From assembly GCA_028023455.1 (NCBI GenBank), contig JAQFVV010000027.1:6633845-6697844 (forward strand): a stretch of DNA of 64,000 nucleotides, read 5' to 3'. Both the position numbers and the translations under genes were made by a program. Source of the DNA: Epiperipatus broadwayi. Its lineage: Eukaryota > Onychophora > Udeonychophora > Euonychophora > Peripatidae. The notes under the pieces were generated by a model. That model did not search any database and had not been told where the DNA came from. It saw only the letters and a program-made list of their open reading frames with translations. Below are positions 42,513-54,929 of the stretch, in pieces; positions within the stretch are counted from its first letter, which is position 1; each line of letters starts with the position of its first letter.

Positions 42513-44000
42513 TTCATTATTTGACAGAGTTTTGTATTATTTTCAATTTATCCGAAAAAGATTTGAAAAATGAATACAACTAGCAAATGATGACATAGCT
42601 TTGTAGTTTTTATTTGCTGAATTTTCATAAGTTTTCAATCAGTCAAACGCTATCATTTTATTACAATAATTGTAGGCATACAGAGTTATTACACAAATGA
42701 ACAAACAAGTTTGAATTAAAAATGAAGGGGGAAATCAATACTACTCACCTTTAAAAAATTTAATTATTTAATATTTATGAGAGTAAAAAAATATTTTAAA
42801 ATTTAAAATTATAAAAATTTAACAATGTGGAGTTGCCCCAAAAAATTTACAGTACAACAATATTGTCCATGACCGCTTATTAAGTTTTAAACCACTAAAC
42901 ATTGCATGATCACCATTTCTTATGCTTTCTCATAGCTGTTATAACTAAGTGGCACTCCTGCATGGAGAGTTTTTCCTTTTTTTTATTAAGTTTTTATTGT
43001 ATGATGATATTTTTTAGTTTTTTTTAAAAAATGAATTAATTGGTTTTGGAATGTTGGGAGTAAAACTATCCTTGGAAAAAATATAATTCTATTATTTCAG
43101 AGAAGTATTGACCGGGCATTTGCTGCACATAAATAACAATAGAATCTATATTTTAGTCCATGTAACAATAAGTGGTGTTTTTTTAAATTTATTAAATCAT
43201 GTGTTGAATTGATGCATAATTAAAAAATATTTTTCAGCTTCAAATTATCTTCATAATCCATATCTTGTAAATTAGAAAATAGTATTAGTATATAAAAATT
43301 ATCTATTATTTATTGATTTGGTTCTAAACATCTTTTAGATAAATAACATCTTTTAGATAAATAACATTACCGTTCATATTTAATACTTTTATTGTTATAG
43401 ACTTGTAAATAGCTACATTTCTTTACTCAACTACAAATAAATAAATTATTTTATATTTATAAAACGAAAAAAAAAAGTTTCTGTAAGTGTATTTCTGTAG
43501 TTATGTAATAAAATTACAAGCGTGTTGAGGTACTGACAGGAGAAGCAATATAAAGTACTCTTATAAATCAATAAATAAGTAAAAGATGTAAATATCTATA
43601 TTGCATTCCATGGAAAAATTATTTTTTTATTAATTAATTGAAGATTCTAATTAATACATGATGCAAAAGTGTTTTCATACTTCAAATTATCTTCATGAAA
43701 TATAATTTACAAATTAGGAAGAGTAATTAGAAACTTGTAAAAATCAAAGCATTCTACTTTTGGAACATGTATAGTTTTAAACATCTTTATATTTATTTCA
43801 GTCAAGAGCCTAGAATTGATATTTCAGAGTAAATGCCATGAAGTTAATGGAGATGCACTTGTAAAATAAAATGTTGATATAGGTTATGGATTATATGATA
43901 TTAATATTATATAAAATCAAAAAAATTCTATTGTAAATATTTTCAAAATTAATACAGATTTGTATAATAATCTAAGTGCACTTAGCTAAATATTTATAAT
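42512..44000. other. No supported gene; family B edge fragment
   Basis: 42,888-42,985 matches the outer part of family B (AAACCACTAAACATTGCATG, TCACCATTTCTTATGCTTTC, TGGCACTCCTGCATGGAGAG). Also a 19 bp tandem pair CATCTTTTAGATAAATAA at 43,329-43,366. Otherwise nothing. Confidence 0.45.
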
Positions 44001-44004
44001 AAGA

Positions 44005-44400
44005 AATCACATGATCTTAGCCAATACTTAAAATTAACCTATAGAATATCAGCAATTTGTTGTCAAGGCAACATTCAGATAATAAATGGAAATCCATATT
44101 ATCATAGTCTAAGTTTCAATAATTTTGAATGATAGCAGTTGACTTAAGTAGATCGAGATTAAAACTACTTAGAGATTTTTTTTTTTTTAAAAAAAAAAAT
44201 AAATTTCATTATACAGATCAGAATGTAAAATCAATAACTTCTAAATAGTCTTAATCCTAATCTATTTAAATCAAGTGCTATCACCGAAGATCTATTTAAG
44301 ATCTTAGACTCATTTCCACTTATTATTTGTGTTGTCTTGACAATGAATTGCTGATATTCTAATGGTTACTTTTAAGTATTGCCTGAAATGATGAGATTTA
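44005..44400. repeat. Foldback element, family A
   Basis: Left arm 44,020-44,115 (CAATACTTAAAATTAACC, AGAATATCAGCAATTTGTTG, TCAAGGCAACA) and right arm about 44,305-44,395 (TTGTGTTGTCTTGACAATGA, ATTGCTGATATTCTAATGGT, TACTTTTAAGTATTG) are inverted copies. The inner sequence has T and A homopolymers (44,169-44,191) that also pair. Smaller than the 14,690 copy. Confidence 0.82.
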
Positions 44401-44689
44401 TACAATTGCATGATATGGATATTATTTAGATTGAATATATGTGGTTAGATGATTTGTTAGTCCCTATTTACAAATTTTCATGCAATGAGCGAATAAATGT
44501 GAGGTTAGGCTAGGATTTGATCTCTTGTTTTGTTTTTTGTAAAAGGTGATGGACAGTTAGAAGGATGATAATTATTCAAATCTTAATAAAAGTAAAAAAA
44601 AAAAAGGTAGACCTGGAAACAAAAGGTATATGTCAGCTGACTTTGGTAAATCAATAATCAGATGGCCAGCTACTAAAGATTATGCAACC

Positions 44690-44790
44690 ATTGAGTAAGT
44701 GGCAGGCTAAAGATCCATGCTTTTTCTTCTTGTGGTGTTCAAATGTCACATGACCATGAGTGACAAACTTTTCAGTTATTACTAGCTGGG
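44690..44790 (+). repeat. Solo family F SINE-like unit
   Basis: GTAAGTGGCAGGCTAAAGAT, then CCATG and GTGGTGTTCAAATGTCACAT-GACC, comparable to units of the 37.7-38.3 kb array. Decayed. Confidence 0.5.
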
Positions 44791-45424
44791 CATTTAAGAC
44801 CATTTATCTCTGAAGATACTACTTTATCCCTGCATGGATATAATGATGATAATTAATAATGTGAACAATAATACAATTATTTTTTACTCTTTTGAGCTGA
44901 AGATTAGTTCAAGTCCCTTTAGCTCTGTTAAACTATAACATGCATCACAATAAAGTGCTCACTAGTAAAAATGATTAAAATCATATGTAGCAACACAGTC
45001 AAATTATATAAAAATTATGATGAAATCGTTTTTTAATGAATTTTAAAAACATAATTTTAGATGTTTAAAAATAGGGGGAGGGTGTTTTAACAATCTGAAT
45101 ATATCTTTCTTGGCGTCCAAAACAGTAGCATTCTAATTTAACAACAAGTAATTTACATGTTGTTTTGTTTCTTCTGTCAAAAAAAAAACAGTTTGTTAAA
45201 ATCGGTGAAAGTAAGTTTAATACCAAGGCTTTCTAGGTGGCCTTGAACAACCTGATTACATTGATTACAGGTGTGTTCTCTGTTGAGTTTTTAATTGATA
45301 GCATGTAACAAGGCTAAAAGAAAATAAAAAATAAAACTGAAGTACAATACTTGAATTTGAAAATAAAATGCTTATATGTTCAAGCGTGTGTGAGTATATT
45401 TAAATAGTTTAGTAGATTGACTTT

Positions 45425-45645
45425 TAAAACCACTATTTCTTATGCTTATACAAAATGTTACACAGAGGCTGAACTCTCCATACAGTAGCATGTGCCTGAT
45501 GAAAGCCACAAGCTAGAAACTAGTCTGGGGATATTGGATGAGTAGGCACTAGATAGGGATTTTATGCAAAAGCCTTCTTGCATCCAATGATTACTCTGGC
45601 TTGCACTGGAGGCACTACTATATGAGCAGTTTAAGTTGACTTTTA
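45425..45645 (+). repeat. Family B copy, right half
   Basis: CTGATGAAAGCCACAAGCTA-GAAACTAGTCTGGG preserves the hammerhead-like order with an AGC/GCT stem, where other copies have GGC/GCC. It continues with GATATTGGATGAGTAGGCAC and GATTACTCTGGCTTGCACTG. The left flank repeats CTCTCCATACAGTAG, a deleted opposite arm. Confidence 0.75.
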
Positions 45646-45689
45646 CCTTAGTAAATAAGTATCCAATAAAAAAGGAATGTATCTTTATT

Positions 45690-46060
45690 GCTCAGAGTTT
45701 ATAAGAAGTTTGATCACAAGATTCTAGTGACAGAATTGCTCCTGGAACCTATCGATCCCAAGTCGGATGCTCTACCAATTACACCAAACTGCAAACAACA
45801 AAAAATCCACGTGACTTTATTGTTTGGAAGTTCATAAGAAGTTCAAGTAGCAGAACTGTGAGATCTGGAATTGATCTTGGGTCCTCTCAATCTATCAGAT
45901 GCTTTACTAATTGTGCAAAGCAGTAATCTAATGGTTTCATTGAATGAGAGTTCATAAGGAGTTGAAGTGCTCAAAGTACTAGCACTGGAATCAATCTAAG
46001 GATCTCAGATTCTGTAGTGTAACACTTAACCACTGCACTAAAGTACACAGGATGCCATAG
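45690..46060 (-). repeat. Three tandem tRNA-derived SINE units, family G
   Basis: Read on the minus strand, three units of 120-130 bp each have a tRNA-like head (best: TTTGGTGTAATTGGTAGAGC, then GACTTGGGATCGATAGGTTC), a CAATTCTG/GATTCCAG part, and an end with CTTATGAACTCTCATTCAAT or CTTATGAACTTCCAAACAAT plus AAA. The head has a good A box and a fair B box. The units are head-to-tail, not independent insertions. Confidence 0.72.
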
Positions 46061-46154
46061 TAAATGAATACATATTTTAAAAGGTAACACTTTCATCATA
46101 ACTGATCAGTCCATATTATATTTAGAATTCAAGTTCATGACAAACTATAGAATA

Positions 46155-46300
46155 ATAAAAAAATGATCTATCACTAAGGAGTTCCTAAAAAGATTCAGCA
46201 CTGACAGTAGTGGAGCTGAATTGCAATCCATGGACCTTTATTTCTAGAGTGGGTTACTTTTTCACTGCACTAAACCATGCAGAGTAACTATGGAATAAAC
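46155..46300 (-). repeat. Family F SINE-like unit
   Basis: Minus strand: CTCTGCATGGTTTAGTGCAG, then AAAGGTCCATGGATTGCAAT, TCAGCTCCACTACTGTCAGT and a TAGGAACTCC end. It links the family F head to a family G type end, so F and G are probably related. Confidence 0.55.
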
Positions 46301-46329
46301 ATGCAGATGTATGACACACACCTTGGTTT

Positions 46330-46850
46330 TCATAAGTTAATTGTCATGCTTTATCATACTTTTTTAATGCATTGATACTATCTTATCACTTCATTGCTTG
46401 TAAGCATGGGTCATGCTTAATCATGCTTTTTAATGCATTGATACTAGATCACTTCAGTGCCAGTAAGCAAAGTGTTATGCTTTATTATGCTTTTTAGTGC
46501 ATTGATAATATCATCACTTTAGTGCTGGTAAGAAAGGTGTCATGTTTTATCATGCTTTTAATGCATTGATACTAGATCACTTCAGTGTTGGTAAACAAGA
46601 TGCCTTGTTTTATCATACTTTTTAATGCATTGATACTAACTGATCACTTCAGCACTGGCATGAAGATGTCATGCTTTTAATGCATTAACACTAGCTGATC
46701 CTCTCAGTGCTGATAAGCAAAGATTATGATTTATTATGCTTTTTAATGCATTGATACTAATTGATCACATTAGTGCAGACAAGCAAGATGCCATGCTTTA
46801 ATCATGCTTTTTTAATACACTAATACTAACTGATGCTTGTAGCAGATATA
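46330..46850 (+). repeat. Satellite array, unit about 75 bp, about seven units
   Basis: TTTTTAATGCATTGATACTA recurs with few changes at about 46,365, 46,428, 46,490, 46,555, 46,619, 46,673, 46,740 and 46,808, alternating with GATCACTTCAGTGC(T/C)GGTAAGCA-AG. Monomers vary between 60 and 80 bp through small indels. A true minisatellite, not a CRISPR: spacers are homologous. Confidence 0.88.
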
Positions 46851-46861
46851 AAAGTTTAAGA

Positions 46862-47145
46862 ATGGATTGCCACAGGATTCAATTCTACCACCCAGTTAAT
46901 TTAATATATTCATCAGTGATCTTCTATAAACTGAGTGCAGAAGATGTATCTATATTAACAACATTGTTTTGACCTCTCAAAAGAGATCGTTTCCTGAAAT
47001 AGTAAAGTTGGTTAATAAAGATATGAAAAGTTTTTATATTTTTGGAAAGAAGTGGTCTTAGTAATCCAAGAAAAAGAGTAAGATCAACTTTTCATTTAAA
47101 CAAGAGGAAAACATCTTGTAATCAGAATATAGGTAAGGATATACA
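46862..47145 (+). pseudogene. Jockey/CR1-type reverse transcriptase fragment
   Basis: Translation with corrections: NGLPQDSILPPS, then FNIFISDLL, CIYINNIVLTSQKRSFPEI, and NKDMKSFYIFGKKWS. The order matches the GLPQGSxLSPxLFNIYxxDL and YADDIALTSQ blocks of Jockey-superfamily reverse transcriptases. The catalytic YADD reads YINN, so it is inactive. Both ends are truncated: a satellite abuts the 5' side and the L1-like element the 3' side. Confidence 0.72.
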
Positions 47146-47149
47146 GAGT

Positions 47150-48375
47150 TTCAAAGAAAAGGGGGAAGACAATAATGGTTATAAAGGGTATGAATGGGCA
47201 TATTGAAGAAATTAATGATGTAAATAAACAGGAATGGACAGCTTTTGAAGAATTTTGTTTCAGAAAGTGAATTTGAGCATTAGGAATTTATCAAATATTT
47301 ATGAGGGACAATACACATGGTCTAGAAATAATATATTTCACACAATAGATTATTTATTAGTAGAGAAGGAGGGAATGAATAATGTACAGAAAATTAAAGT
47401 GTTTGATAATGAAGAGAGAGTATGTAATAGTGCTCATAATTTCTTTGTAATATAAATGATTAATAATATGATGTTAAATAGTAATAAGAGTAGAGAGGAT
47501 AGTGAAAGACATGTTTGGAGACTGAATGATAAGAATAAGTTAGAAGAATATAAAATAAAAGCTGACGAAATCATGGAAGTGTTGGGTTGGGAATGAATAT
47601 AAGGATTGCTGTGGTGAAGTAGAAAAAGTGGCAAATAGTGTTTTAGGTGAGAATATTCAGAAGAATAAAAGGAATAGCAAAGTGAGAGTTAGTAACAGTG
47701 TAAATGAGAGGAAAAAAGCATGCAGAGAATATTAAGAACAAAGAAAGTGAAAAAGATGTTAATGTTAAATGTTAATGTTAAATGGAAAAAGTATTTACAA
47801 AAAAAAGTTGGCTAAGATAGATAATTATAGAGAGAAAATGAAATTGGATAGTGAATTGTGGGAGAATATTTACAAAAGTGAAAGAGATGGGAGTAAAAAT
47901 TTTTGGAAATACCATTAAAAGAAGGAATGTAGAAGAGAGAAAAAGTATTACTAGATAATGAGGAAATGCAGAGTAGCTCTACAGATAAATTAGAGACAAT
48001 CTTAAATAAGTATAAAAAAGGATATAGAAAAAATGTTAACTGTGAAGAACAGAATGATAACAAGCATTAAAGCATACACTAATGGAAATATTAGATTACA
48101 GAAAATGAGATAAATGTGGTAGGGAAAAAATTGAAAAGTGGAAAAACAAGCAGTTTGGATAAATGTGCAGCAAATAGATCAAAGTTAAGCCTATTATTAT
48201 GTGTTAATAAGATGGCATAGAATGAGCTTATCCTGAGCAGTAATATCAAGTGTCATATAATGTTTTCTCTTATATGGTGGCCGGAAGGGTCATAAAATGG
48301 ATGGAAGAAAATAATGGGAGAAATGCAAGGAGGTTTTGATCACCTAGGTATATAGGAGATAGTTTATTTGTAGTT
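47150..48375 (+). pseudogene. L1-like retrotransposon, endonuclease and start of reverse transcriptase (5' half)
   Basis: Frame-corrected: GKTIMVIKGMNGHIEEIND-like segment, then YEGQYTWSRNNIFHTIDYLL (frame 47,255-47,455), the C-terminal half of an apurinic-type endonuclease, where SAHN replaces the usual SDHN catalytic block. Later EINVVGKKLKSGKTSSLDK, the region ahead of the reverse transcriptase, and WMEENNGRNA near 48,300. Multiple stops. It breaks off in (TA)n at about 48,375 and continues at 52,855, so it is one element split by an insertion. The minus frames here are antisense shadows. Confidence 0.78.
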
Positions 48376-48377
48376 TT

Positions 48378-48381
48378 ACAA

Positions 48382-48417
<36 letters not shown>

Positions 48418-48419
48418 TG

Positions 48420-48467
<48 letters not shown>

Positions 48468-51400
48468 AACCTAGTGTTATTGACACTTGGTTTACTTGGC
48501 ATTATTTCTGCAGGAAAACAATGCTATTCTTTAAAGAAATAAAAAGATAAAATAACAATAGCAATAATTGATTAATAAAGTATGCTATTCACTCACTTTG
48601 GCATGTTTTGGGTGAATAACTAATAGATTTAATAACTCAATGTCATTTTGAAAGAGAGAACATGAATAATTTAATTGAGATATTAATAATTAGAGCAAAT
48701 TAATATGGTATAAAAGCTAAACAGTAATTGATTTTGGATGGGTAGAGGGGAGAGTGGATGAGTGTCTTATCATAAAGCACAATAACTTCTGGTAATTTCT
48801 TTTTGTAAAAAAAAAAAAAAAAAAAATATATAATGTTTAAAGAATTATACATCACTGATTGTTAATTTAATGTATTTATTATTTTTTTTTATATTGTCAA
48901 ATTACTTTGTAATCCAGGTAGATAATACTGAAAACTATATGATTGTAATAAGTTTTTCCTTTCTTTTGTTTATGTTATAATCAAATGATTATTTTTCTGG
49001 AAGAGGTCGCTAAAAAAAAAAAAAACAACAACAACAAAACGAAACAACCAATTTCATAATCAAGATCTTTTTTTTTTTTGAAAAAGATAGTCTGCTTTTA
49101 GTTTTCAAGGAAGGAACAGTGCTGAAATTTGGTAACTCAATTTTTTCATTTTTATTTTGCAGAAATAAATGTAATCAAAGTAAAATTTTAATAATATAAT
49201 GTGTGGCTAAAATTTTTTGATAAGATATCCTGATTTTCTTTGCCATCTACCTATTTAAAGACCTTTTATACTTAAAAATTTATTGTCTCACGCTAAAGTT
49301 AAAAATGACAGAATTAACTAAGGGAATCACGAAAAGTGTTATTATGTCTAAATTAAGGAAGATAAATGATTTCCAAGTGAGAAATAATTATTTATTAACT
49401 TTATGTCCTTTATTAATATTTTCTTGGTATAGAAAGGAAAAAAAAAATAATTGAAAGAAATATTTTGAAACCAAGGAAAATCAACTAGAAACATTTCACG
49501 CTCTTTCTCAATATTGTCTGCCTTTACAAGTAATGTAGTTACATACGTTAAAATATGTTTTATTCACCAAGAATTGTCTGGAAATAATAATAATGATAAA
49601 TAAGATTAAATTATGCACCTGTATATTTTTTTAAAAAAATATATATATATAAAAAAAAAATATAAACTTTCTCAGAGTAAATATAGGAAAAGTTATATAG
49701 GGGCATTCTTACGGAGAAGTTACCGTTAAAAAATAAATAAATTATAATTCCTAAAGTATGAACAAAACCAAATATCTTAGTGACTTAATGATAAAAATAA
49801 ATGATATATTATATTATACATCAGTTGGAATTATTAAAACTTCATGTACACATAAATTGACTGCAGTTATTATCATAATAATCTCTCGGAAAATTGCGCA
49901 TTTTCGTCCATAAGTAAGCCAGCTAATAAGTATACGTATCGTCAATAAAAAAAAAATATTGTGTATGTTTATCGTCTATAGTCAAATATTCGTCTATGTT
50001 AGAAGTCTATTTTTTTTCTTGGATTCCAAAATTGTAGTAGTTTAATTCAAGTAAGAATTAATCTTCAATTCTGCTATATGTTTCTTTACCTAATTTATTA
50101 AACGCACAAAATAAGAGAAAACTTTTATTCAAAGGAAATAATACCATGCGTTTATTATTTTTAAACTTGCTTCGTGAAATACGACTGGATAAAGCTCTTC
50201 ACCTGGACCAATGGCTCAACAGAAAAACATTTTCTAATGAGAGAGTATGCACTTGTTAATTAATGATTGTTTAAAACTAAGTTATAAATGATATGTATTT
50301 TTTTTTATATCACATAGATTAAAGTCTGTATGGTCAAGTGATATTTAATAGCCTTGTAATGACAAAGGTATGTTTTAATATAATTATTATAGGTTAAGTT
50401 GATATTTAACACGAAAGAAAAAAAATCTATAAAATATGTTTTAATTATTACATACAATTGTAGGTAAAAATTTTGTATGTTAGATACGTAAAAGAAAAAT
50501 ATTTAGATATTTAAGGGGTGAAATAAATATTGAAAATTATCAGAAGTAACTAAAAAAAAAAAAAAATGCTATAACAAAATATTTCTTGTTAAAGTTTTGA
50601 AATGAATTTATACTGTATTAATTGAGGAATTTATTCCTAATTATTCTTAAATAACACATCCACTTTATTTAGTTTAAGATAGTATGCTACCAACTATTTT
50701 GAATGTTCCTTTATTAAAATTAAAATTATTATACTTTTATTCTATGATGTCCATTGATTTCAGATGTTGATCAAAGTATACACGGTAACATAAGTTTATT
50801 ATAATCAGTGTATTTACTTATCCTGCCCAGATATAGCATTGGTATATGCTTAATATTCGCATAGGTAATAATTATAATGTATTTATTTTGTGGGAGGAAA
50901 AATGATCTCCCCAAAAGCTTTGTTTTCCATGAGAGGAAGATTTTAAATATAATATTCGGGTATGTTTATAGCCCAAGTGATCGATTCTCATAGATAGGAC
51001 GATCAAGAATTTATCTAGCATTTAGTATGCTTCATTCGTTTAAATCTCAGGAGAGGATTGTATTTGGTGTGTGTTCGTTGTATGCCCAAGTAAGAGGCAA
51101 GAAACCACCAAAATATTTTAATGTAGTAGATTACTCTACAGACCTTCGTGGTTATTCCATATTCCTCATGTGAAAATAAAGATAGCTCCACCATGGAAGG
51201 TGTTGATTATTGTGCTTAATTTTGAAAGTTCGGGCAAGATAAAGGTTATATTGGAGGTATTAGTTCCTCAAGATCCACTTTAGTATAAATAGTGCGTTAG
51301 TAACTAGGGTCGATATCTGTATTGTGCTGCTAAATATTGCTAGTATTTGACAAGTAAATCAATGGAGAAAGTAATTAAAATTGCGTAGTTTTAAAACGCT

Positions 51401-52815
51401 TATTTACTGAGGGAATATTCAAATGCAATATTTAATTCTGGTTAGTAATTAAATAATACTCATATTTAAAATTATACGTATGAATAAAATTTGTATCATA
51501 ACTTAAGTTAGCATTAAGTTAAATGTAAGATGGTAAGTGTAACTTCTGATAGCTGGCCTATAATTAGAATAGGTTATCCCATTAAAGACCATAAATAAAG
51601 TAAATGTATTAGAAATAAATTTAATATTTTGCGTATTGCATATGATGGGATTAATCATTTTAAAAAAAAAATAAAAAAAAATAGTTAGTCAATAATTTTG
51701 AATAAAAGCGTCTACAAGGTTACCAAAATTTAATAAACAATGCATTGGTAATGAAATGTACTTTTAGTTAATCAATCCATATGATTGCATATTGGAGAAG
51801 TAGTAATCTCTAGTCCATAACCAAAAGAGTATACAGATTAATGTCAGTTATATTTTATATTTTTGTATTACTATGGGATTATTGAATAAATGTTCATATT
51901 TTTTTTTTTTTTTGTGATAATAGTAAATTATAGTCTTGTTAAAATTTGTTGTAGATTCATTTTTTTTTTGTTTTTATATGCTAAATATAAGTGTTTGCAC
52001 AATATTTGCAAAACCTTTTCTTGAGTCCGAAATCATTCCAAATTCTTAAAAACTTAATATACCAGATAAATAAAGTTAAGCAGATCGGAATATGTCATTA
52101 TATTTTAGTTTAATGATAATTATTTATGGAGTTGAAAACTTAAGACTAAACATTCACCTTTGTATAAAAAAAAAAAAAAAATGAATTTATTCCCAAACCA
52201 TTAACTTTGGTTGCACATTATTCCATTCCCATTTAGTTAAATTGTCTAAGTAATAAATCTTAGTTATTTTATTGTGTTGTCATGGATGATGGAAGGACAC
52301 AAAAAGCACCCTTGTCTTTTTATTATTCTGACTGAGATTCTGAAAAAAGAAAAAAGGGCTGTGTTATTCAAAATTATACATCATTATTGAATAGAATTAT
52401 CATCTCTTTAAATAATATAGTAGTGGATATGAGAGATGAAGACACATTGAATTTAAGTAAAATAAATGTTTCCTATAGCCGACCAGAATGCCAGTCATAT
52501 GCGACAACACAATACTGCCGAGCATCTCCTTACATGAAACAAAGAACCCTGAGATTAATATTATTATAATTATTCTTTAAATTAATAAGTGATCAATTAT
52601 TGTTGTTATTACAATCGTGGCATGGCTTAAGAGAATTGAATGTACAATTGTATTATATGAAAAGTATTTTAGATCATATTGGAAAATTAATGGATATGTT
52701 GCTTTATTTTGGTTGCCTTAAACACAACCTGAAAAATTAGTGTCACAAGTGCAAATAAATAAACAGAAATAATATAAATTTTCTAATAATCTAATTGCCC
52801 GTAGACTGGGTTAGA

Positions 52816-52846
<31 letters not shown>

Positions 52847-52854
52847 AGAAATAC
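48378..52854. mobile_element. About 4.4 kb insertion that splits the L1-like element
   Basis: Both junctions lie in (TA)n runs (48,388-48,464 and 52,815-52,843). The inner ends look like short imperfect inverted repeats: TGTAACCTAGTGT at 48,465 and, reverse-complemented, TCTAACCCAGTCT from about 52,817. The interior has no convincing coding region. One 60-residue frame at 52,387-52,569 has no recognised motif. Whether this is a non-autonomous DNA transposon or a rearrangement between two (TA)n tracts cannot be settled here. Confidence 0.5.
48388..48464. repeat. (TA)n palindrome with unique arms
   Basis: TTACAACTTT, (TA)n, AAAGTTGTAA, then a second long (TA)n. Unique 10 bp arms are inverted around the first (TA)n. 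Similar structures lie at 63,285 and 63,352. Confidence 0.8.
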
Positions 52855-53975
52855 AGGTAGATAGTTATATATGGTTTTTATAGATAGAGAGAATGCATAT
52901 AATAGATTAAGTAGAAATAGATTATGGCTAAGCTTAGGAAATTTGGAAATGAATGGAGCTTTAGGATATTATTAAGAGATTACATGCAAATAATTACTAT
53001 ATGTCTCAGTTAGGGAATATAAAATCAGTAAAGTTAAAAATGGGGTGTGACTAAGGCAAGGATGTCCTATGTCACCTATTTTGGTTTTTTTTTTTGTACT
53101 TCAGAGAAATGGAGAGAGCAATAGATAGACTAGGAAGAAGGGTAGAGATACCATTAATAGGTGGCAAGGGAGTATATACATTATCGGTTCTTTTATTGGC
53201 AGATTATGTCTTCTTGTGCAGAGAAATAAGAGAAAATATGGAAGTTATGCTGAAGACATGGACAAGGGTGGATGAAGAGATGGGGATTAAATTTTAGTGA
53301 AGAAAAATCAAAAGTAATGTTTATTAATATTGGGGAAAAATAAGACAAAAGAATTTTTATTGGAGGATATAAAATTAAGTGTGGTAAATAGGTATAACTA
53401 TTTGGGAATCATCTTAAGTAATCAGAGAAATTGCTTGGATGAATGGGAGAAAAAATTGATAAATGAAGCAAAGAAAAGAAATGGACTGATAAAGAAATTA
53501 ACAATGTTTTCATATAATAATTATGTTTTAGCTAGAATTGTATGAAAGGGAGTAATAATAGCAGGGTTAACATATGATAATGATGCATTATTGTTTAGTA
53601 AAGAGGTGTTAGATTACTTAGAAAAAGTACAAAGAGAAGTTGGAAGATGTGCATTGGATGCCAATATGTGGATGGCAAAGAAGGTAATTCAAGGAGAAAT
53701 GGGATGGTCAAGTTTTTATATGAGAGATGCAAAAAGCAAACTGTAAATTTTTGATAGATTAAAATTTACGGATGATAAGAGAATAACCAAAATAATATTT
53801 AATTGGATTATGAGTAAAGGACAGATAACAAGATGCGTGTGAAAAGTAGTCCAGTATGCAGAAGATTTAAATAAAGAATTTATGTCAGTATACTTATACA
53901 AAAGATGGGATGATTGTTAGAATTGTTGTGTGTTGTAGTGGCAAGGACTGGGATAAAAGAATAGATGCATTAAAT
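52855..53975 (+). pseudogene. L1-like retrotransposon, reverse transcriptase to C-terminal region (3' half)
   Basis: Begins MVFIDRENAYNRLSRNRLW, the motif A region expected directly after the point where the 48,375 half stops. Next: a GVxLRQGCPMSPIL block at about 53,043-53,085, then frame 53,094-53,297 with LLADYVFL, where the catalytic ADD reads ADY, and ETRENMEVMLKTW-like. Frame 53,330-53,545 has VNRYNYLGIILSNQRNCLDE, and LEKVQREVGRCALDAN follows at about 53,618. Stops and frameshifts throughout. The sequence flips strand at about 53,975. Confidence 0.82.
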
Positions 53976-54595
53976 GTATTGTAAGTTATTACATATCATT
54001 TTCTGCAATGTTGTGTGCTATGGCTCCTCCTTTATCAAAATCAGAAATTTCTCTGCCACTATGCCAGAGAAACCTGTTAGCCACATTAACTTTTCTTTCC
54101 ATTTCCACTCTAAGTTTTCCCATATTCTTCTTTATTATGCTCCATCCATCTTTGTCCATTCTATGACCTTTATAAGTAGATTTCCCCTTATCTTTTTCAA
54201 ATCAAGAACCCACTTTCTATATAATCTCTTTATTTATTCTCCCACAACTTCATTATTTGTAGCCTTTCTGCTTGTAAGCATTTAAAGTCAATTAACAGAT
54301 GCCTATTATTTCCTATGCCTTCCTTACATAACTTTCAGACTAAATCAGCCACATTTCTCCATTTATGTGTAATGATCCTATTCAAGACTTAAACAGTAAA
54401 CTACTTTCCTTGCTGTGATCATACATTAACTCACACCCAATATCCTGTTTACTTCTATTCTATATTTAAACTTTTTACTCTCCACACAAGTTCTCCATCT
54501 CTCCCAACTCCCAATTTTTTATTAATGCATCTATTCTTTTATCCCATTATTTTGCCACTATAACACTCAACAATCGTAATACAATCATTCCACCT
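53975..54595 (-). pseudogene. Inverted 3' part of the same L1-like element
   Basis: Reading the minus strand from about 54,590, GTGTTATAGTGGCAAAATAA then TGGGATAAAAGAATAGATGC repeats the end of the plus-strand half (53,928-53,975), then continues with purine-rich sequence that should be the downstream part of the element (about 620 bp). The two halves are tail-to-tail with about 55 bp of overlap. The plus frame 53,974-54,285 is antisense and not a gene. Confidence 0.65.
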
Positions 54596-54920
54596 TTTGT
54601 ACTCTGCATGGCAAAAGCCCCCTCAATTCCATCTGGTGGAATTGTGAAATAGAAGGCGGTATTTGCCATGCATTACAATAGTTCTGGGAGTAAAGATTTC
54701 ACCATTTTGTCATTCTGGTTTACTAAATAGCTAAGAATAGTTAGTTATACATGCATCTAATAAGCAGCGTTGGATAGTTAACTGTTGTGATGAGCCAGTT
54801 ACCTAAATTATAGATTTGAACCTGATACATTTACTGTGTGATTGTATATAAACACAAATTCATGAAATATATTTATAATATTTATTGATGAAACAAATAA
54901 ACAATTGCATATTTATATTA
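54595..54920. other. No supported gene
   Basis: Contains a short hairpin GGCAAAAGCCCCCTCAATTC with CCATCTGGTGGAATTGTG. Nothing else recognised. Confidence 0.35.
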
Positions 54921-54929
54921 TATATGTAA

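Noticed and set aside
45690-46060. Possible tRNA gene cluster on the minus strand
   Set aside because: The heads have tRNA-like boxes, but anticodon stems are poor and each unit continues into a shared non-tRNA body. SINE array.
46330-46850. Possible CRISPR-like array
   Set aside because: The sequence between the repeated phrase is itself homologous from unit to unit, and the setting is eukaryotic. It is a minisatellite.
47434-48063. Minus-strand frames in the L1-like element
   Set aside because: Antisense shadows of a purine-rich coding strand, low-complexity in leucine, serine and phenylalanine.
53974-54285. 103-residue plus-strand frame
   Set aside because: The purine-rich minus strand here continues the inverted L1-like element, and the plus frame is its shadow.
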